A DNA stretch of 64,000 bases from Roseivirga sp. (GTDB lineage Bacteria > Bacteroidota > Bacteroidia > Cytophagales > Cyclobacteriaceae). Below, piece by piece: positions 1 through 8,021 of this stretch. The notes under the pieces were generated by a model. That model ran no database searches. It was given only the letters and a program-made list of their open reading frames with translations, and had not been told where the DNA came from. Where the stretch lies: the NCBI GenBank assembly GCA_018402485.1, contig JAGYIY010000002.1, positions 1 through 64,000 on the forward strand, read 5' to 3'. The translations under genes and the position numbers were made by a program. The stretch's first letter is position 1. The number at the start of each line of letters is the position of its first letter.

Positions 1-99
1 CAGGACGACTGAAGAATCCCCCCGTCGGAAAAGGGTGTATTACGAGGTTTCAATTGCTCCACGGAACTCAGGGATCCTGAAACAAGTTCAGGATGACGG
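1..99. repeat. Intergenic palindromic repeat, copy A (cut by window edge)
   Basis: This stretch is nearly identical to 3950-4051 and closely similar to 3673-3757. It ends in the perfect hairpin ATCCTGAA-ACAAG-TTCAGGAT followed by GACGG. The left end of the unit lies outside the window. It is non-coding and belongs to the same interspersed repeat family as the copies at 3651-4199. Confidence 0.85.
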
Positions 100-181
100 T
101 GGTGAGGGATGACGGCAGGAATGTAGCGGTAGGACCGCAGTCCTTACAAAAAAGAGATCCCTGCAGAACAAAGAACCGCTA

Positions 182-213
182 TGTCCCCCTCTGGAGGGGG
201 CTAGGGGGAGGAG
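182..213 (-). repeat. C/G-run intergenic repeat, partial inverted copy
   Basis: On the minus strand this matches the core of the 74-bp repeats at 3833-3906 and 4201-4274 (CTCCCCCTAgCCCCCTCCA followed by GAGGGGGACA). CCCCCTC and GAGGGGG can pair into a short hairpin. The remaining sequence from 214 to 507 shows no gene or recognisable site. Confidence 0.7.
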
Positions 214-507
214 ATAAACGCTTTTATCTATTTCAAATGATTGAAAATAGGCAGATTCACGACCAGAAAATAAAGTTGAAACCCAGCAGGCAATAGGTCC
301 AGAGCATGATCAGAAACAGCCTAGGCCCATGCATTGAATCACTTTACAAGCCCGGCAAACCCATTTCCCTCCTAAAATGCAAAAAAGAGTTGCAGAAACT
401 GAGGTCAATCATTATGTTTAAAGCTTCTAGTTCGAATCTTGTAGATGGGAGAAAGTATACCTTTTATAAAAATCAGGGCGTTAAAATACCAGAGGTTTGT
501 CAACGCT

Positions 508-1938
508 ATGCAAAAGCGATTCATTGCATTGATCGCTTTTATGGTGTTGATGACCTTTTTTTCTGCACAGCAGGCCATCGCTCAAGCGCCTGAAAAGAAT
601 AAGAGCCAAGAGAGCACTACTGGTGAAAAGCATACAAAAGTGCAAAGAGCATTTTGGGTACGTATTCATACCAAAAATGTGAATCTTCTGCAAGACGATG
701 AGTCCTTATCCCAGAAAATCCCATCAGAAATAATGGCTAGTCTTGGACCCTTTTTAGAGCAGGTAAAAGGGAGTCCAGATGTTACATTACTCGCATCAGA
801 TACAAGTTTTTATTTAGTAGTTGCCTGCTCTTTTGAAGTGCATCAATGGGAAAAGGGTGCCTGGAAAAACCTCTATCAGTACGATAACTATGGGTACACT
901 TGCAATAGTTATTTTTTTCAGAAGGATGGGGAAATTTCAGCCCTTGGAAGTGATGGTTTTTGGAATGCGCAGGCAGATTGGCTTGTTTTTGACAAAACTT
1001 TTGGTTCTTGGGAATTGATAAAAACCCAAAACCAGCCTTTAGGTTATTCAACTTATTTTAAAGGAATAGGACCTTCCTATGCTTATTACCTTCATGCAAA
1101 ATACCAGAACCATAGGGTAGAAGACTACACCTTGGTAGCGAATAAGTCATTTGTGCTAGACTTTGAAAGTAAACGGTGGCATGAGGTGGATTTTGGTAAA
1201 TATTATTCCTTCAACCCAAAAAAAACTCCCTATTTTATCGATAAAGAAGACGAGTATGCTATGAGTACGGAGAACTACATGGTGACTTTTGCCACCAGAT
1301 CTTCAGATGGATTGAATGGGTTTCTTATGTTGGACAAAGCGGATTGGCAGCTTAAGTTTGTGGCATCACCAATCCCTTTCAGTGATTATAAATTCGCATA
1401 CTGGAGAATGATTGAAGGAGATGAGGTACAGTATTTGTCCAGTCTAAACCGAAAAGTGAGCCTGGATATTGAAGCCCTTTACGATCAAGCGGAACCTGTA
1501 GGTCAACTTAAGATCATACAAGAGGAAAAAAGTGTATCGCCATTGTCAAGCAGCCGCATGCTTCTATTTGTTAATTTGATTGTTCTCCTTGTCGCCATTG
1601 TGTTTTATAGAAAATGGAAGGTGGCAAAAAGGGCTAATCCTGCAAACGATAGAGCAAGCGAAGCTGGTTCCTTCAATATGAATGGAGTTTCCATCTCAGC
1701 ATTGTACGATCAAGTCCTTGCACAGCAAGTACCCCTGCTATCCATCGATGAGCTGGATGAATTATTAGGAATTGAAGCTTTCAAAAACATAGATAGTAGA
1801 AAAGCAACCCGTGCGAGAATGCTCAAAAAAATCAATGAATACGCGCAAAGTACACAAGGCAAGCCATTGATTACCCGTGAAAGATCACATGAAGACAGAA
1901 GGCAATATGTCTATAAGATCACCAGAAACAACGATTGA
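508..1938 (+). CDS. Membrane-anchored secreted protein with cytoplasmic basic tail domain, unknown function
   Basis: The 476-residue product is not recognised. I chose ATG 508, not the upstream in-frame ATG at 445, because it puts a clean signal peptide at the N-terminus (MQKRFIALIAFMVLMTFFSA, cut near QAIAQ). Residues about 30-340 are a tryptophan- and tyrosine-rich extracytoplasmic region reminiscent of a beta-propeller, without a motif I can name. One transmembrane helix follows at about 352-370, then RKWKVAKR as a positive-inside anchor and a cytoplasmic domain of about 100 residues. That domain holds LSIDELDELLGIEAF and a basic stretch (DSRKATRARMLKKI) that could be a winged-helix-like or protein-binding unit; this is inference. 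The topology (sensor outside, small domain inside) would suit transmembrane signalling. It stands alone next to repeats. Confidence 0.8.
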   Translation: MQKRFIALIAFMVLMTFFSAQQAIAQAPEKNKSQESTTGEKHTKVQRAFWVRIHTKNVNLLQDDESLSQKIPSEIMASLGPFLEQVKGSPDVTLLASDTSFYLVVACSFEVHQWEKGAWKNLYQYDNYGYTCNSYFFQKDGEISALGSDGFWNAQADWLVFDKTFGSWELIKTQNQPLGYSTYFKGIGPSYAYYLHAKYQNHRVEDYTLVANKSFVLDFESKRWHEVDFGKYYSFNPKKTPYFIDKEDEYAMSTENYMVTFATRSSDGLNGFLMLDKADWQLKFVASPIPFSDYKFAYWRMIEGDEVQYLSSLNRKVSLDIEALYDQAEPVGQLKIIQEEKSVSPLSSSRMLLFVNLIVLLVAIVFYRKWKVAKRANPANDRASEAGSFNMNGVSISALYDQVLAQQVPLLSIDELDELLGIEAFKNIDSRKATRARMLKKINEYAQSTQGKPLITRERSHEDRRQYVYKITRNND

Positions 1939-2024
1939 TGCGTTTTTAGCTAGACGGATTTACTAACTTTACCAATCTCACTCACCTATTTCTTACCTAA
2001 TAGCACCTATTTTTTGGGAAGGGT

Positions 2025-2216
2025 ATGCCTCTTGCCTTCTATTTTTGGCACATGCAAAAAGCAAAACATGCAGTACAAAGATCTCTCCTGATTATCGCCA
2101 TGGTAACCCTCTATGCAATCATGTTGTTGGAAGTATTCGCTACGCACAAACAAAAGAGAGAAGCTAAATGGCATGTGCAGGTGGAAGAAGTGTTAGAGGG
2201 CTTAAGATTTGAATGA
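2025..2216 (+). CDS. Small single-pass membrane protein, hypothetical
   Basis: A 63-residue ORF; ATG 2052 would give 54 residues. It has a basic N-terminus (MQKAKHAVQRS from the second start), one hydrophobic helix (LLIIAMVTLYAIMLLEVF) and a charged C-terminal tail. No family is recognised. It fills the gap between two membrane or lipoprotein genes and has positive-inside charge, which supports a real product, but length alone does not exclude chance. Confidence 0.4.
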   Translation: MPLAFYFWHMQKAKHAVQRSLLIIAMVTLYAIMLLEVFATHKQKREAKWHVQVEEVLEGLRFE

Positions 2217-2247
2217 ATAGCAAAAAAATATTTAGAAATTTAAAATA

Positions 2248-3621
2248 ATGTATAGATATATAACCTTCATTTTCTTTATGGTTTTCTTTTCATGCGCTGA
2301 TGATGCTGAAATACCTATTGAAGAGGAACCAATAGAGGATAAGTTCGCATTTTACAGCAATGAAACTGTAATATCAGCTCCTAACATACCAGATAAGAGA
2401 TATATTATACCTACAATATCTGATGTAACTGGTTATACTCATTACGCATCAAAATCAAACGAAAACTTCATGCTTTTTTTTGGTAATATATACGATGAAA
2501 TGAGTTATAACAGTATTAATGAGGTAGAACCTGCACCTAGTATTGTGTTAAGAAAAACTGCGAATAAATGGGAATTTCACAAAGTGTACTATGAATCTGA
2601 GTTTTGGGTAGCCCGAAACTTTAAGGTACTAGATGATTTTATAACCGTTGGGGATGGAAGTGAACTTGGTAATGATCCAAGGAAGTGGGGCGCTGACATA
2701 TGGACGGCTGAAATTTTATTCAATGGAGATTTAAGTTGGAAAAGAGTCAATGGTATTGATACACGAGGTTTTTATCATGGAACAACATCCGGAGATTTAA
2801 ATGGAGATGGTTTACAAGATGTTGGCGGAACACCTGGTATAAACCATGATGGGATCAATATCTTTGTCCAAAAAACAAATGGTACTTTCGAAAGAGTAGA
2901 TGATATTTTGAATTTTGAAGGCGCAACACCTTTTACCCTAGATTTTCATGATTTCGATAATGATGGCATAGACGAAATTGTCACTGCGGATTACGGCGGA
3001 GGAAGCGTGCCTGATTCAGACGACCATGAAATAAGAATATACAAGTTTGATCCATCAACTAGACGTTTTGAATTGAATTTTAAGAATAATGAACCCAACT
3101 TTTATTCTTGGGGTAAGGGTGCTACATCAATTATTTGCAAAGATTTAAACAATGATAATTATGACGAAATTGTTGTTGCTAGAGAGGATGGGAATAGGGG
3201 GTTTGAGGTATGGCTAAATAATGGTGATGGAAGCTTCTCACCTCATTTTTCACATGAATTTGAAAATTTGGATTTCCAAGAATTCAAAATATTTGATGCC
3301 AATGGTGATGGCTATAACGATATTTTATTAAATGGCTATGGATTTAAAAGCGACTTTAGAATATTTCCTGAACAATGGAATGTGGAGGGATCTAGAGGTG
3401 TGAAGCTAAATAAACTCATTTGGTTAAATAATGGAGATGCAACATTTAATTATTACAGTGAGCAGGATCTCACATTTAGTGGTCCCACGCCTTTTTTCTT
3501 ACATCCCTATTTAGATAATGATATTCTCCATTTTTTTGGCATTTTTCAAAAAGAAGAGTTTGTTGAAAATGAAGAGGCTTTGAAAGTATATACATGGGAT
3601 TTTAAAATAGATATCAAATAA
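2248..3621 (+). CDS. FG-GAP/VCBS repeat lipoprotein
   Basis: A 457-residue protein with a lipoprotein signal (hydrophobic stretch ending FFSC, lipidated Cys at about residue 16). It carries at least four calcium-binding FG-GAP/VCBS-type loops: GDLNGDGLQDV, HDFDNDGIDEIV, KDLNNDNYDEIVV and FDANGDGYNDILL, which predict a beta-propeller on the cell surface or in the periplasm. Such proteins bind polysaccharide or protein partners, but no enzyme motif is visible and the ligand is unknown. Its base composition is more AT-rich than its neighbours, and it is flanked downstream by a repeat cluster, so it may be a lineage-specific or acquired gene. Confidence 0.85.
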   Translation: MYRYITFIFFMVFFSCADDAEIPIEEEPIEDKFAFYSNETVISAPNIPDKRYIIPTISDVTGYTHYASKSNENFMLFFGNIYDEMSYNSINEVEPAPSIVLRKTANKWEFHKVYYESEFWVARNFKVLDDFITVGDGSELGNDPRKWGADIWTAEILFNGDLSWKRVNGIDTRGFYHGTTSGDLNGDGLQDVGGTPGINHDGINIFVQKTNGTFERVDDILNFEGATPFTLDFHDFDNDGIDEIVTADYGGGSVPDSDDHEIRIYKFDPSTRRFELNFKNNEPNFYSWGKGATSIICKDLNNDNYDEIVVAREDGNRGFEVWLNNGDGSFSPHFSHEFENLDFQEFKIFDANGDGYNDILLNGYGFKSDFRIFPEQWNVEGSRGVKLNKLIWLNNGDATFNYYSEQDLTFSGPTPFFLHPYLDNDILHFFGIFQKEEFVENEEALKVYTWDFKIDIK

Positions 3622-3650
3622 AAATATATAATCAGAAGGAAAAATAATCA

Positions 3651-3792
3651 CCGTCATTCAGAAGGAGTTTGTAGGACGACTGAAGAATCTCCTTGTTGGA
3701 AAAGGGTGTATTACGAGGTTTCAATTGCTCCACGGAACTGGGAGATTCTTCGCTTCATACCGATTGCATCGGTATTGCGCTCTGAATGACGG
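3651..3792. repeat. Palindromic intergenic repeat, copy B with 12-bp terminal inverted repeats
   Basis: A 142-bp unit bounded by CCGTCATTCAGA and its perfect inverse TCTGAATGACGG. It shares its central 90 bp with copies A and C, but its right end carries a different hairpin (ACCGATTGCATCGGT). There is no ORF with coding character. The structure resembles a non-autonomous MITE- or REP-like element. Confidence 0.85.
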
Positions 3793-3832
3793 CCTTGAAC
3801 TGGGGGGGGGTGATAGTTATCGGGATGACGGT

Positions 3833-3906
3833 AGCTACGTCCTCCCCCTAACCCCCTCCAGAGGGGGACAAGGTCGCTTAGGGGGTTTGATGTAGGCGAG
3901 GGAATG
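3833..3906 (+). repeat. C/G-run intergenic repeat, copy 1
   Basis: This 74-bp stretch is nearly identical to 4201-4274. It contains CCCCCTCCAGAGGGGG, an imperfect palindrome, and a common 3' part (GATGTAGGCGAGGGAATG). A partial inverted copy lies at 182-213. Confidence 0.85.
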
Positions 3907-3932
3907 TTATGTGTACCGAAACTAATACCACA

Positions 3933-4051
3933 CCGTCATTCAGAAGGAGTCCGCAGGACGACTGAAGAATCCCCCCGTCGAAAAAGGGTGTATTACGAGG
4001 TTTCAATTGCTCCACGGAACTCAGGGATCCTGAAACAAGTTCAGGATGACG
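3933..4051. repeat. Palindromic intergenic repeat, copy C
   Basis: It starts CCGTCATTCAGAAGGAG as copy B does, and ends with the ATCCTGAA-ACAAG-TTCAGGAT hairpin and GACG as copy A does. The ends are imperfect inverted repeats (CCGTCATTCAG against TTCAGGATGACG). A short ORF across this unit is an artefact of the repeat. Confidence 0.85.
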
Positions 4052-4060
4052 TTACCCACA

Positions 4061-4119
4061 CCGTCATCCTGAAAAGCATTGCGACCGATAGGAGCAATGC
4101 GCGGTTCAGGATCTTTTTG
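4061..4119. repeat. Palindromic intergenic repeat, short variant D
   Basis: A 59-bp unit running CCGTCATCCTGAA ... GCATTGC ... GCAATGC ... TTCAGGAT: a long imperfect stem with an inner 7-bp stem. It uses the same outer ends as copies B and C around a different core, which points to modular assembly. Confidence 0.75.
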
Positions 4120-4170
4120 TAATGGAAAACGATCGTCCTTCTGGAGTGTACGTGTGGTGCTAGTTTCTAA

Positions 4171-4199
4171 GGGATCCTGAAACAAGTTCAGGATGACGG
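4171..4199. repeat. Palindromic repeat hairpin, end fragment E
   Basis: This is only the right-hand hairpin of the family (GGGATCCTGAAACAAG then TTCAGGATGACGG). It abuts the C/G-run repeat at 4201, just as the end of copy B lies close upstream of the C/G-run repeat at 3833. Confidence 0.8.
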
Positions 4200-4200
4200 T

Positions 4201-4274
4201 GGCTACGTCCTCCCCCTAACCCCCTCCAGAGGGGGACAAGGTCGCTTAGGGGGGGTGATGTAGGCGAGGGAATG
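4201..4274 (+). repeat. C/G-run intergenic repeat, copy 2
   Basis: Second near-identical copy of the 74-bp element at 3833-3906; the two differ by a few bases around the GGGGG(T/G) junction. Both copies sit immediately 3' of a GGATGACGGT(G)GCTACG-type junction, so the two repeat families travel or expand together. Confidence 0.85.
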
Positions 4275-4321
4275 ATATTACACGCATTAATTAGAAATTA
4301 GAAGTCAGAGAGTATACTCAA

Positions 4322-4416
4322 CCCAATACCCCAATCACCCAACAACCCAACAACCCAATCACCCCAATCACCCAATAACCCAACACCCCAATCACCCAAC
4401 ACCCCAACACCCCAAC
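4322..4416. repeat. C-rich 8-bp tandem array (CCCAAYNN)x12
   Basis: About twelve consecutive units of CCCAATCA, CCCAACAC, CCCAACAA and similar, nearly all 8 bp with one 9-bp unit. The array stops exactly at the stop codon of the minus-strand gene ending at 4417. On the minus strand it reads as GGG or GGGG runs spaced by 4-5 bases, which can form G-quadruplexes in the 3' UTR of that gene. Unit phase and low divergence suggest slippage variability. Confidence 0.9.
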
Positions 4417-5376
4417 TCAAAACCACCCTGTGGTGTCTAGGTATTTCTCCAAATGATTTTCTAGCTCATCTGAGATGGTTGGGAAGAAATCTAGTCCTGT
4501 TCTGCGCTCTATCTCATCAATCGAAATGGCATAATTAGAGAGGGGTAGATTGTTTTCGCCATTGGGTAAAACAAAACCGATGGCCTTTATCTCTGGCCTT
4601 TGTATGTCGAGAACGATGGTATAAATGGCATTAGGAATGGCAACACGGGCTTTATCAGTTCTTTTGGCTTTTGTATCAAAAATAGGACCTCTTACAACAT
4701 ACACCTGTCCATTTTGACTTGCCCATCTTTTAATCTGATCATTCAAAGCTGACCAGGCACCCTTTTCAAAGTTGCTTGATACAGGGCTGAACAAACTCGT
4801 GTAATTCAATTGACCTAATGCGAATTCACTGTAAGCAAAATGATCGGCAGAGGCTAAGGGTAGGGCTTTTAAATCAGCATTGCGGAAGTCGGATGGTGCT
4901 GTAGCCCCTGTTTTTACACGAGGGTCTTTCTTCAAGTTAAACCGATGCTTTGTCAAAGGCAATTGCAAACTGTCGCTATTAACGGAATAAGCTACCCATA
5001 GCGCTTGTTTACGATCCGCATCATAGCGCAGTGTATAATAGGGGCGTTCGATCACCTGTTGGTCGACAGCATAAGCCGGCCACATAAAATCAAAGGCTTT
5101 GGTGAAATAGAGATCAAATCCTCGATCATCGAACGCAGGAGTAGGGGTTTCATTAGGGGTGTCTTGCGCCGGTGAGCCTGCCTTATCCTTGTTGAAAAAA
5201 TCCATTTCAAAATCTAAACCCTCAGGAATGATACGCCCTTCATAAATCGATAAACCCACATAGCCTAGTATCACCAATAAGAAAAGACCCATGGTTACCT
5301 TGGCTAAATTCAGTTTTCTTTTCCCTGTCACTCCTAGGTGTTTACCGCCCGCACGTCTCCTCATTTTTTTTGCCAT
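4417..5376 (-). CDS. Membrane-anchored DNA/RNA non-specific endonuclease-like protein, active site apparently lost
   Basis: A 319-residue protein with a basic cytoplasmic N-terminus, one transmembrane helix at about 25-45, and an extracytoplasmic domain at about 85-319. The domain has the general pattern of the NUC1/EndoG family (PF01223): LGQLNYTSLFSPVSSNFE, then W208, RWA and GQVYVVRGPIFD. In active members a DRGH motif carries the catalytic His, and an Asn four residues before the conserved Trp binds metal. Here the matching positions read D168-L-K-A171 and E204, so both catalytic residues seem absent. I infer a binding or structural role instead of nuclease activity. ATG 5376 is used; ATG 5364 is also possible. 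The C-rich array starts directly after the stop codon. Confidence 0.75.
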   Translation of the reverse strand: MAKKMRRRAGGKHLGVTGKRKLNLAKVTMGLFLLVILGYVGLSIYEGRIIPEGLDFEMDFFNKDKAGSPAQDTPNETPTPAFDDRGFDLYFTKAFDFMWPAYAVDQQVIERPYYTLRYDADRKQALWVAYSVNSDSLQLPLTKHRFNLKKDPRVKTGATAPSDFRNADLKALPLASADHFAYSEFALGQLNYTSLFSPVSSNFEKGAWSALNDQIKRWASQNGQVYVVRGPIFDTKAKRTDKARVAIPNAIYTIVLDIQRPEIKAIGFVLPNGENNLPLSNYAISIDEIERRTGLDFFPTISDELENHLEKYLDTTGWF

Positions 5377-5448
5377 GTTTTTCTTTTATGCCATTTAACC
5401 CTTCAAAGTTATCAATTCTTGTGAATTGCTTTCCTTACCAATAAAAAA

Positions 5449-5471
5449 ACCCGATAGCACATGTATCGGGT
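5449..5471 (-). terminator. Rho-independent terminator of acn
   Basis: A perfect 8-bp stem (ACCCGATA / TATCGGGT) with a 7-base loop lies 24 bp past the aconitase stop codon. On the minus strand it is followed by a run of seven T residues (plus-strand A-run 5443-5449). Confidence 0.85.
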
Positions 5472-5494
5472 CTTATTGCTCAAAAGTGAACAGG

Positions 5495-7756
5495 TTATGG
5501 GTTCTGTTGCTTGATGAGGTTCAGTGCAGAGCCTGCTTTGAACCAGCCAATCTGCTGCTCATTGTAAGTATGCTCTGCTACGATAACATCCTTACTACCA
5601 TCAGCATGTACGAATTCAATATGGATAGGATGCCCTTCGCGGAACTGATCTAGGTCTAAGAAGTTGATGGTATCATCTTCTTGGATTTTAGCATAATCGT
5701 TTTCATTGGCAAAAGTAAGGGCCAACATGCCTTGTTTTTTCAAGTTCGTCTCATGAATTCTTGCAAAAGATTTTACAAGTACGGCTTTTACACCAAGATG
5801 ACGTGGTTCCATAGCAGCATGCTCACGAGAAGATCCTTCCCCATAGTTATGATCACCTACAACAAGGGTTGGTACACCTTGGGCTTTGTAAGCCCTTTGT
5901 GTTTCCGGAACAGGCCCATATGCTCCTGTCAATTGATTTTTCACCGAATTGGTGGCTTCGTTGAAAGCATTTACCGCCCCAATCAAACAGTTGTCTGAAA
6001 TGTTGTCGAGATGTCCACGAAAGCGTAGCCAAGGTCCAGCCATGGAAATGTGATCGGTCGTACATTTCCCAAAAGCCTTGATTAAAAGTTTGGCACCGGT
6101 AATGTTCTTTCCATCCCACGGATCGAAAGGTTCTAGCAACTGAAGCCTTTTCGAATCTGGATTCACTTTAATCTCTACCAGGCTACCATCTTTTGCCGGC
6201 TCTTGGTAACCATTTTCTTCTACGGCAAAACCTTTAGAAGGTAGCTCATCTCCAACCGGTGGGTCTAATTTAACTTGCTCACCGGCTTCATTGGTGAGCG
6301 TATCGGTAATTGGGTTGAAGCCCAATTTACCTGATATGGCAATGGCAGCTACTAATTCTGGAGAGGTAACAAAGGCATGGGTATTTGGGTTGCCATCTGC
6401 TCTTTTGGAAAAATTCCGGTTAAAGGAGTGCACAATAGTATTCACACGCTTGTTATTACCGCTACGTTCCCATTGACCGATACATGGGCCACAGGCATTG
6501 GTAAAAATGGTTGCGTCTAAATCTTCAAAAATCTTCAATAAACCATCTCTTTCTGCCGTAAATCGAACTTGTTCAGAACCCGGGTTGATACCAAATTCTG
6601 ACTTGGTTTTTAATTTCTTATCGATGGCTTGTTGCGCAATAGAAGAAGCACGGGATAAATCTTCGTAAGAAGAGTTGGTACAAGATCCAATCAGTCCCCA
6701 TTCTACCTCTGTGGGCCAGCCGTTCTTTTCTGCCTCCTCAGCAATCTTAGAAATGGGTGTGGCCCTATCTGGCGTAAAGGGCCCGTTGATATGTGGTTCT
6801 AATTCATCGAGGTTAATTTCAATCACTTGATCGAAATAGTTCTCCGGGTGGGCATAAACTTCATCATCTCCAGTGAGGTGTTCTTTTACTGTATTCGCAA
6901 GATCAGCTACATCTGAACGATCTGTTGCACGCAAGTACCTTTCCATGGCATCGTCGTAACCGAAGGTAGAGGTAGTTGCTCCAATCTCTGCGCCCATGTT
7001 ACAAATGGTGCCCTTGCCTGTAGCAGAAATGCTTTTGGCGCCTTCTCCAAAGTACTCTACAATGCATCCGGTACCTCCTTTTACGGTAAGGATACCCGCT
7101 ACTTTTAAAATCACATCTTTGGCTGCCGTCCAGCCATTCATTTTTCCTGTCAGCTTTACGCCTATCAATTTTGGGAATTTCAATTCCCAGGGCATACCTG
7201 CCATCACGTCTACAGCATCGGCGCCACCTACTCCAATGGCTACCATTCCAAGTCCGCCAGCGTTTACCGTATGCGAATCTGTCCCGATCATCATACCACC
7301 AGGGAAAGCATAATTTTCGAGTACCACCTGGTGAATGATACCTGCACCAGGCTTCCAGAAGCCAATGCCATATTTGTTAGAAACGGATTCAAGAAAATTA
7401 AACACTTCCCCTGAAGCTGTTAATGAATTGCGTAAATCTTCTTCAGCACCTTCTTTGGCAAGAATAAGGTGGTCACAATGAACAGTAGAAGGAACAGCAG
7501 CAGTAGCTTTACCTGCTTGCATAAACTGCAGCAAGGCCATTTGAGCAGTCGCATCTTGCATGGCCACACGATCTGGAGCAAAATTGACGTAAGATTTCCC
7601 TCTTTTGTACACCTCATTGGCATTTCCATCCCATAGGTGAGCGTAAAGAATCTTCTCAGATAAGGTCAGTGGTTTTTGGGTTACTTTTCTGGCAGCTTCA
7701 ATGCGTTGGGGCATTTGTTCATAAACTGCTTTAATCATATCAATATCAAAGGCCAT
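5495..7756 (-). CDS. acn: Aconitate hydratase (aconitase), mitochondrial type
   Basis: A 753-residue enzyme that converts citrate to isocitrate in the TCA cycle, in the cytoplasm. The 4Fe-4S ligands are visible in [12 protein letters not shown] and in [10 protein letters not shown]. Other family signatures are [14 protein letters not shown] and, in the C-terminal swivel domain, [18 protein letters not shown]. Length fits mitochondrial-type aconitases, common in Bacteroidota, and not the roughly 890-residue AcnA. It is monocistronic: a terminator lies at 5449-5471. Upstream, TATCTTCG on the minus strand (7809-7816) is one base off the TAnnTTTG consensus and could be the promoter. Confidence 0.98.
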   Translation of the reverse strand: MAFDIDMIKAVYEQMPQRIEAARKVTQKPLTLSEKILYAHLWDGNANEVYKRGKSYVNFAPDRVAMQDATAQMALLQFMQAGKATAAVPSTVHCDHLILAKEGAEEDLRNSLTASGEVFNFLESVSNKYGIGFWKPGAGIIHQVVLENYAFPGGMMIGTDSHTVNAGGLGMVAIGVGGADAVDVMAGMPWELKFPKLIGVKLTGKMNGWTAAKDVILKVAGILTVKGGTGCIVEYFGEGAKSISATGKGTICNMGAEIGATTSTFGYDDAMERYLRATDRSDVADLANTVKEHLTGDDEVYAHPENYFDQVIEINLDELEPHINGPFTPDRATPISKIAEEAEKNGWPTEVEWGLIGSCTNSSYEDLSRASSIAQQAIDKKLKTKSEFGINPGSEQVRFTAERDGLLKIFEDLDATIFTNACGPCIGQWERSGNNKRVNTIVHSFNRNFSKRADGNPNTHAFVTSPELVAAIAISGKLGFNPITDTLTNEAGEQVKLDPPVGDELPSKGFAVEENGYQEPAKDGSLVEIKVNPDSKRLQLLEPFDPWDGKNITGAKLLIKAFGKCTTDHISMAGPWLRFRGHLDNISDNCLIGAVNAFNEATNSVKNQLTGAYGPVPETQRAYKAQGVPTLVVGDHNYGEGSSREHAAMEPRHLGVKAVLVKSFARIHETNLKKQGMLALTFANENDYAKIQEDDTINFLDLDQFREGHPIHIEFVHADGSKDVIVAEHTYNEQQIGWFKAGSALNLIKQQNP

Positions 7757-8021
7757 GTGAAATGGGTTAGGTTAAAAATCGTATGTTCTCTAATCTGTTA
7801 AAATCGCACGAAGATATTAAAAACAAAGTGTTCCATAAAGTTTTTCTATGTTCAACTCCATTTTTCTAAATGCAATTCTTTTATCGCTATCGCAATCTTA
7901 TAACGCAGCTTGTGTGCTTAACGTTCGATGATGACGCATCAAAATAACCTAGAATAATAGGTCTTGCTTATTGAATGAGGAAAAGTGCTCAAAAAATCTT
8001 TTCTGCGAGCCCTTTTCATCA

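Noticed and set aside
306-593. 95-codon ORF upstream of the first gene
   Set aside because: It overlaps the signal peptide region of the 508-1938 gene in another frame and has no domain or coding pattern.
3904-4122. 72-codon ORF in the repeat cluster
   Set aside because: It runs through two copies of the palindromic repeats; the frame is a by-product of repeat sequence.
4322-4416. Tandem array as a CRISPR array for the Cas6-like gene
   Set aside because: Units are 8 bp with no spacers, so it cannot be a CRISPR array.
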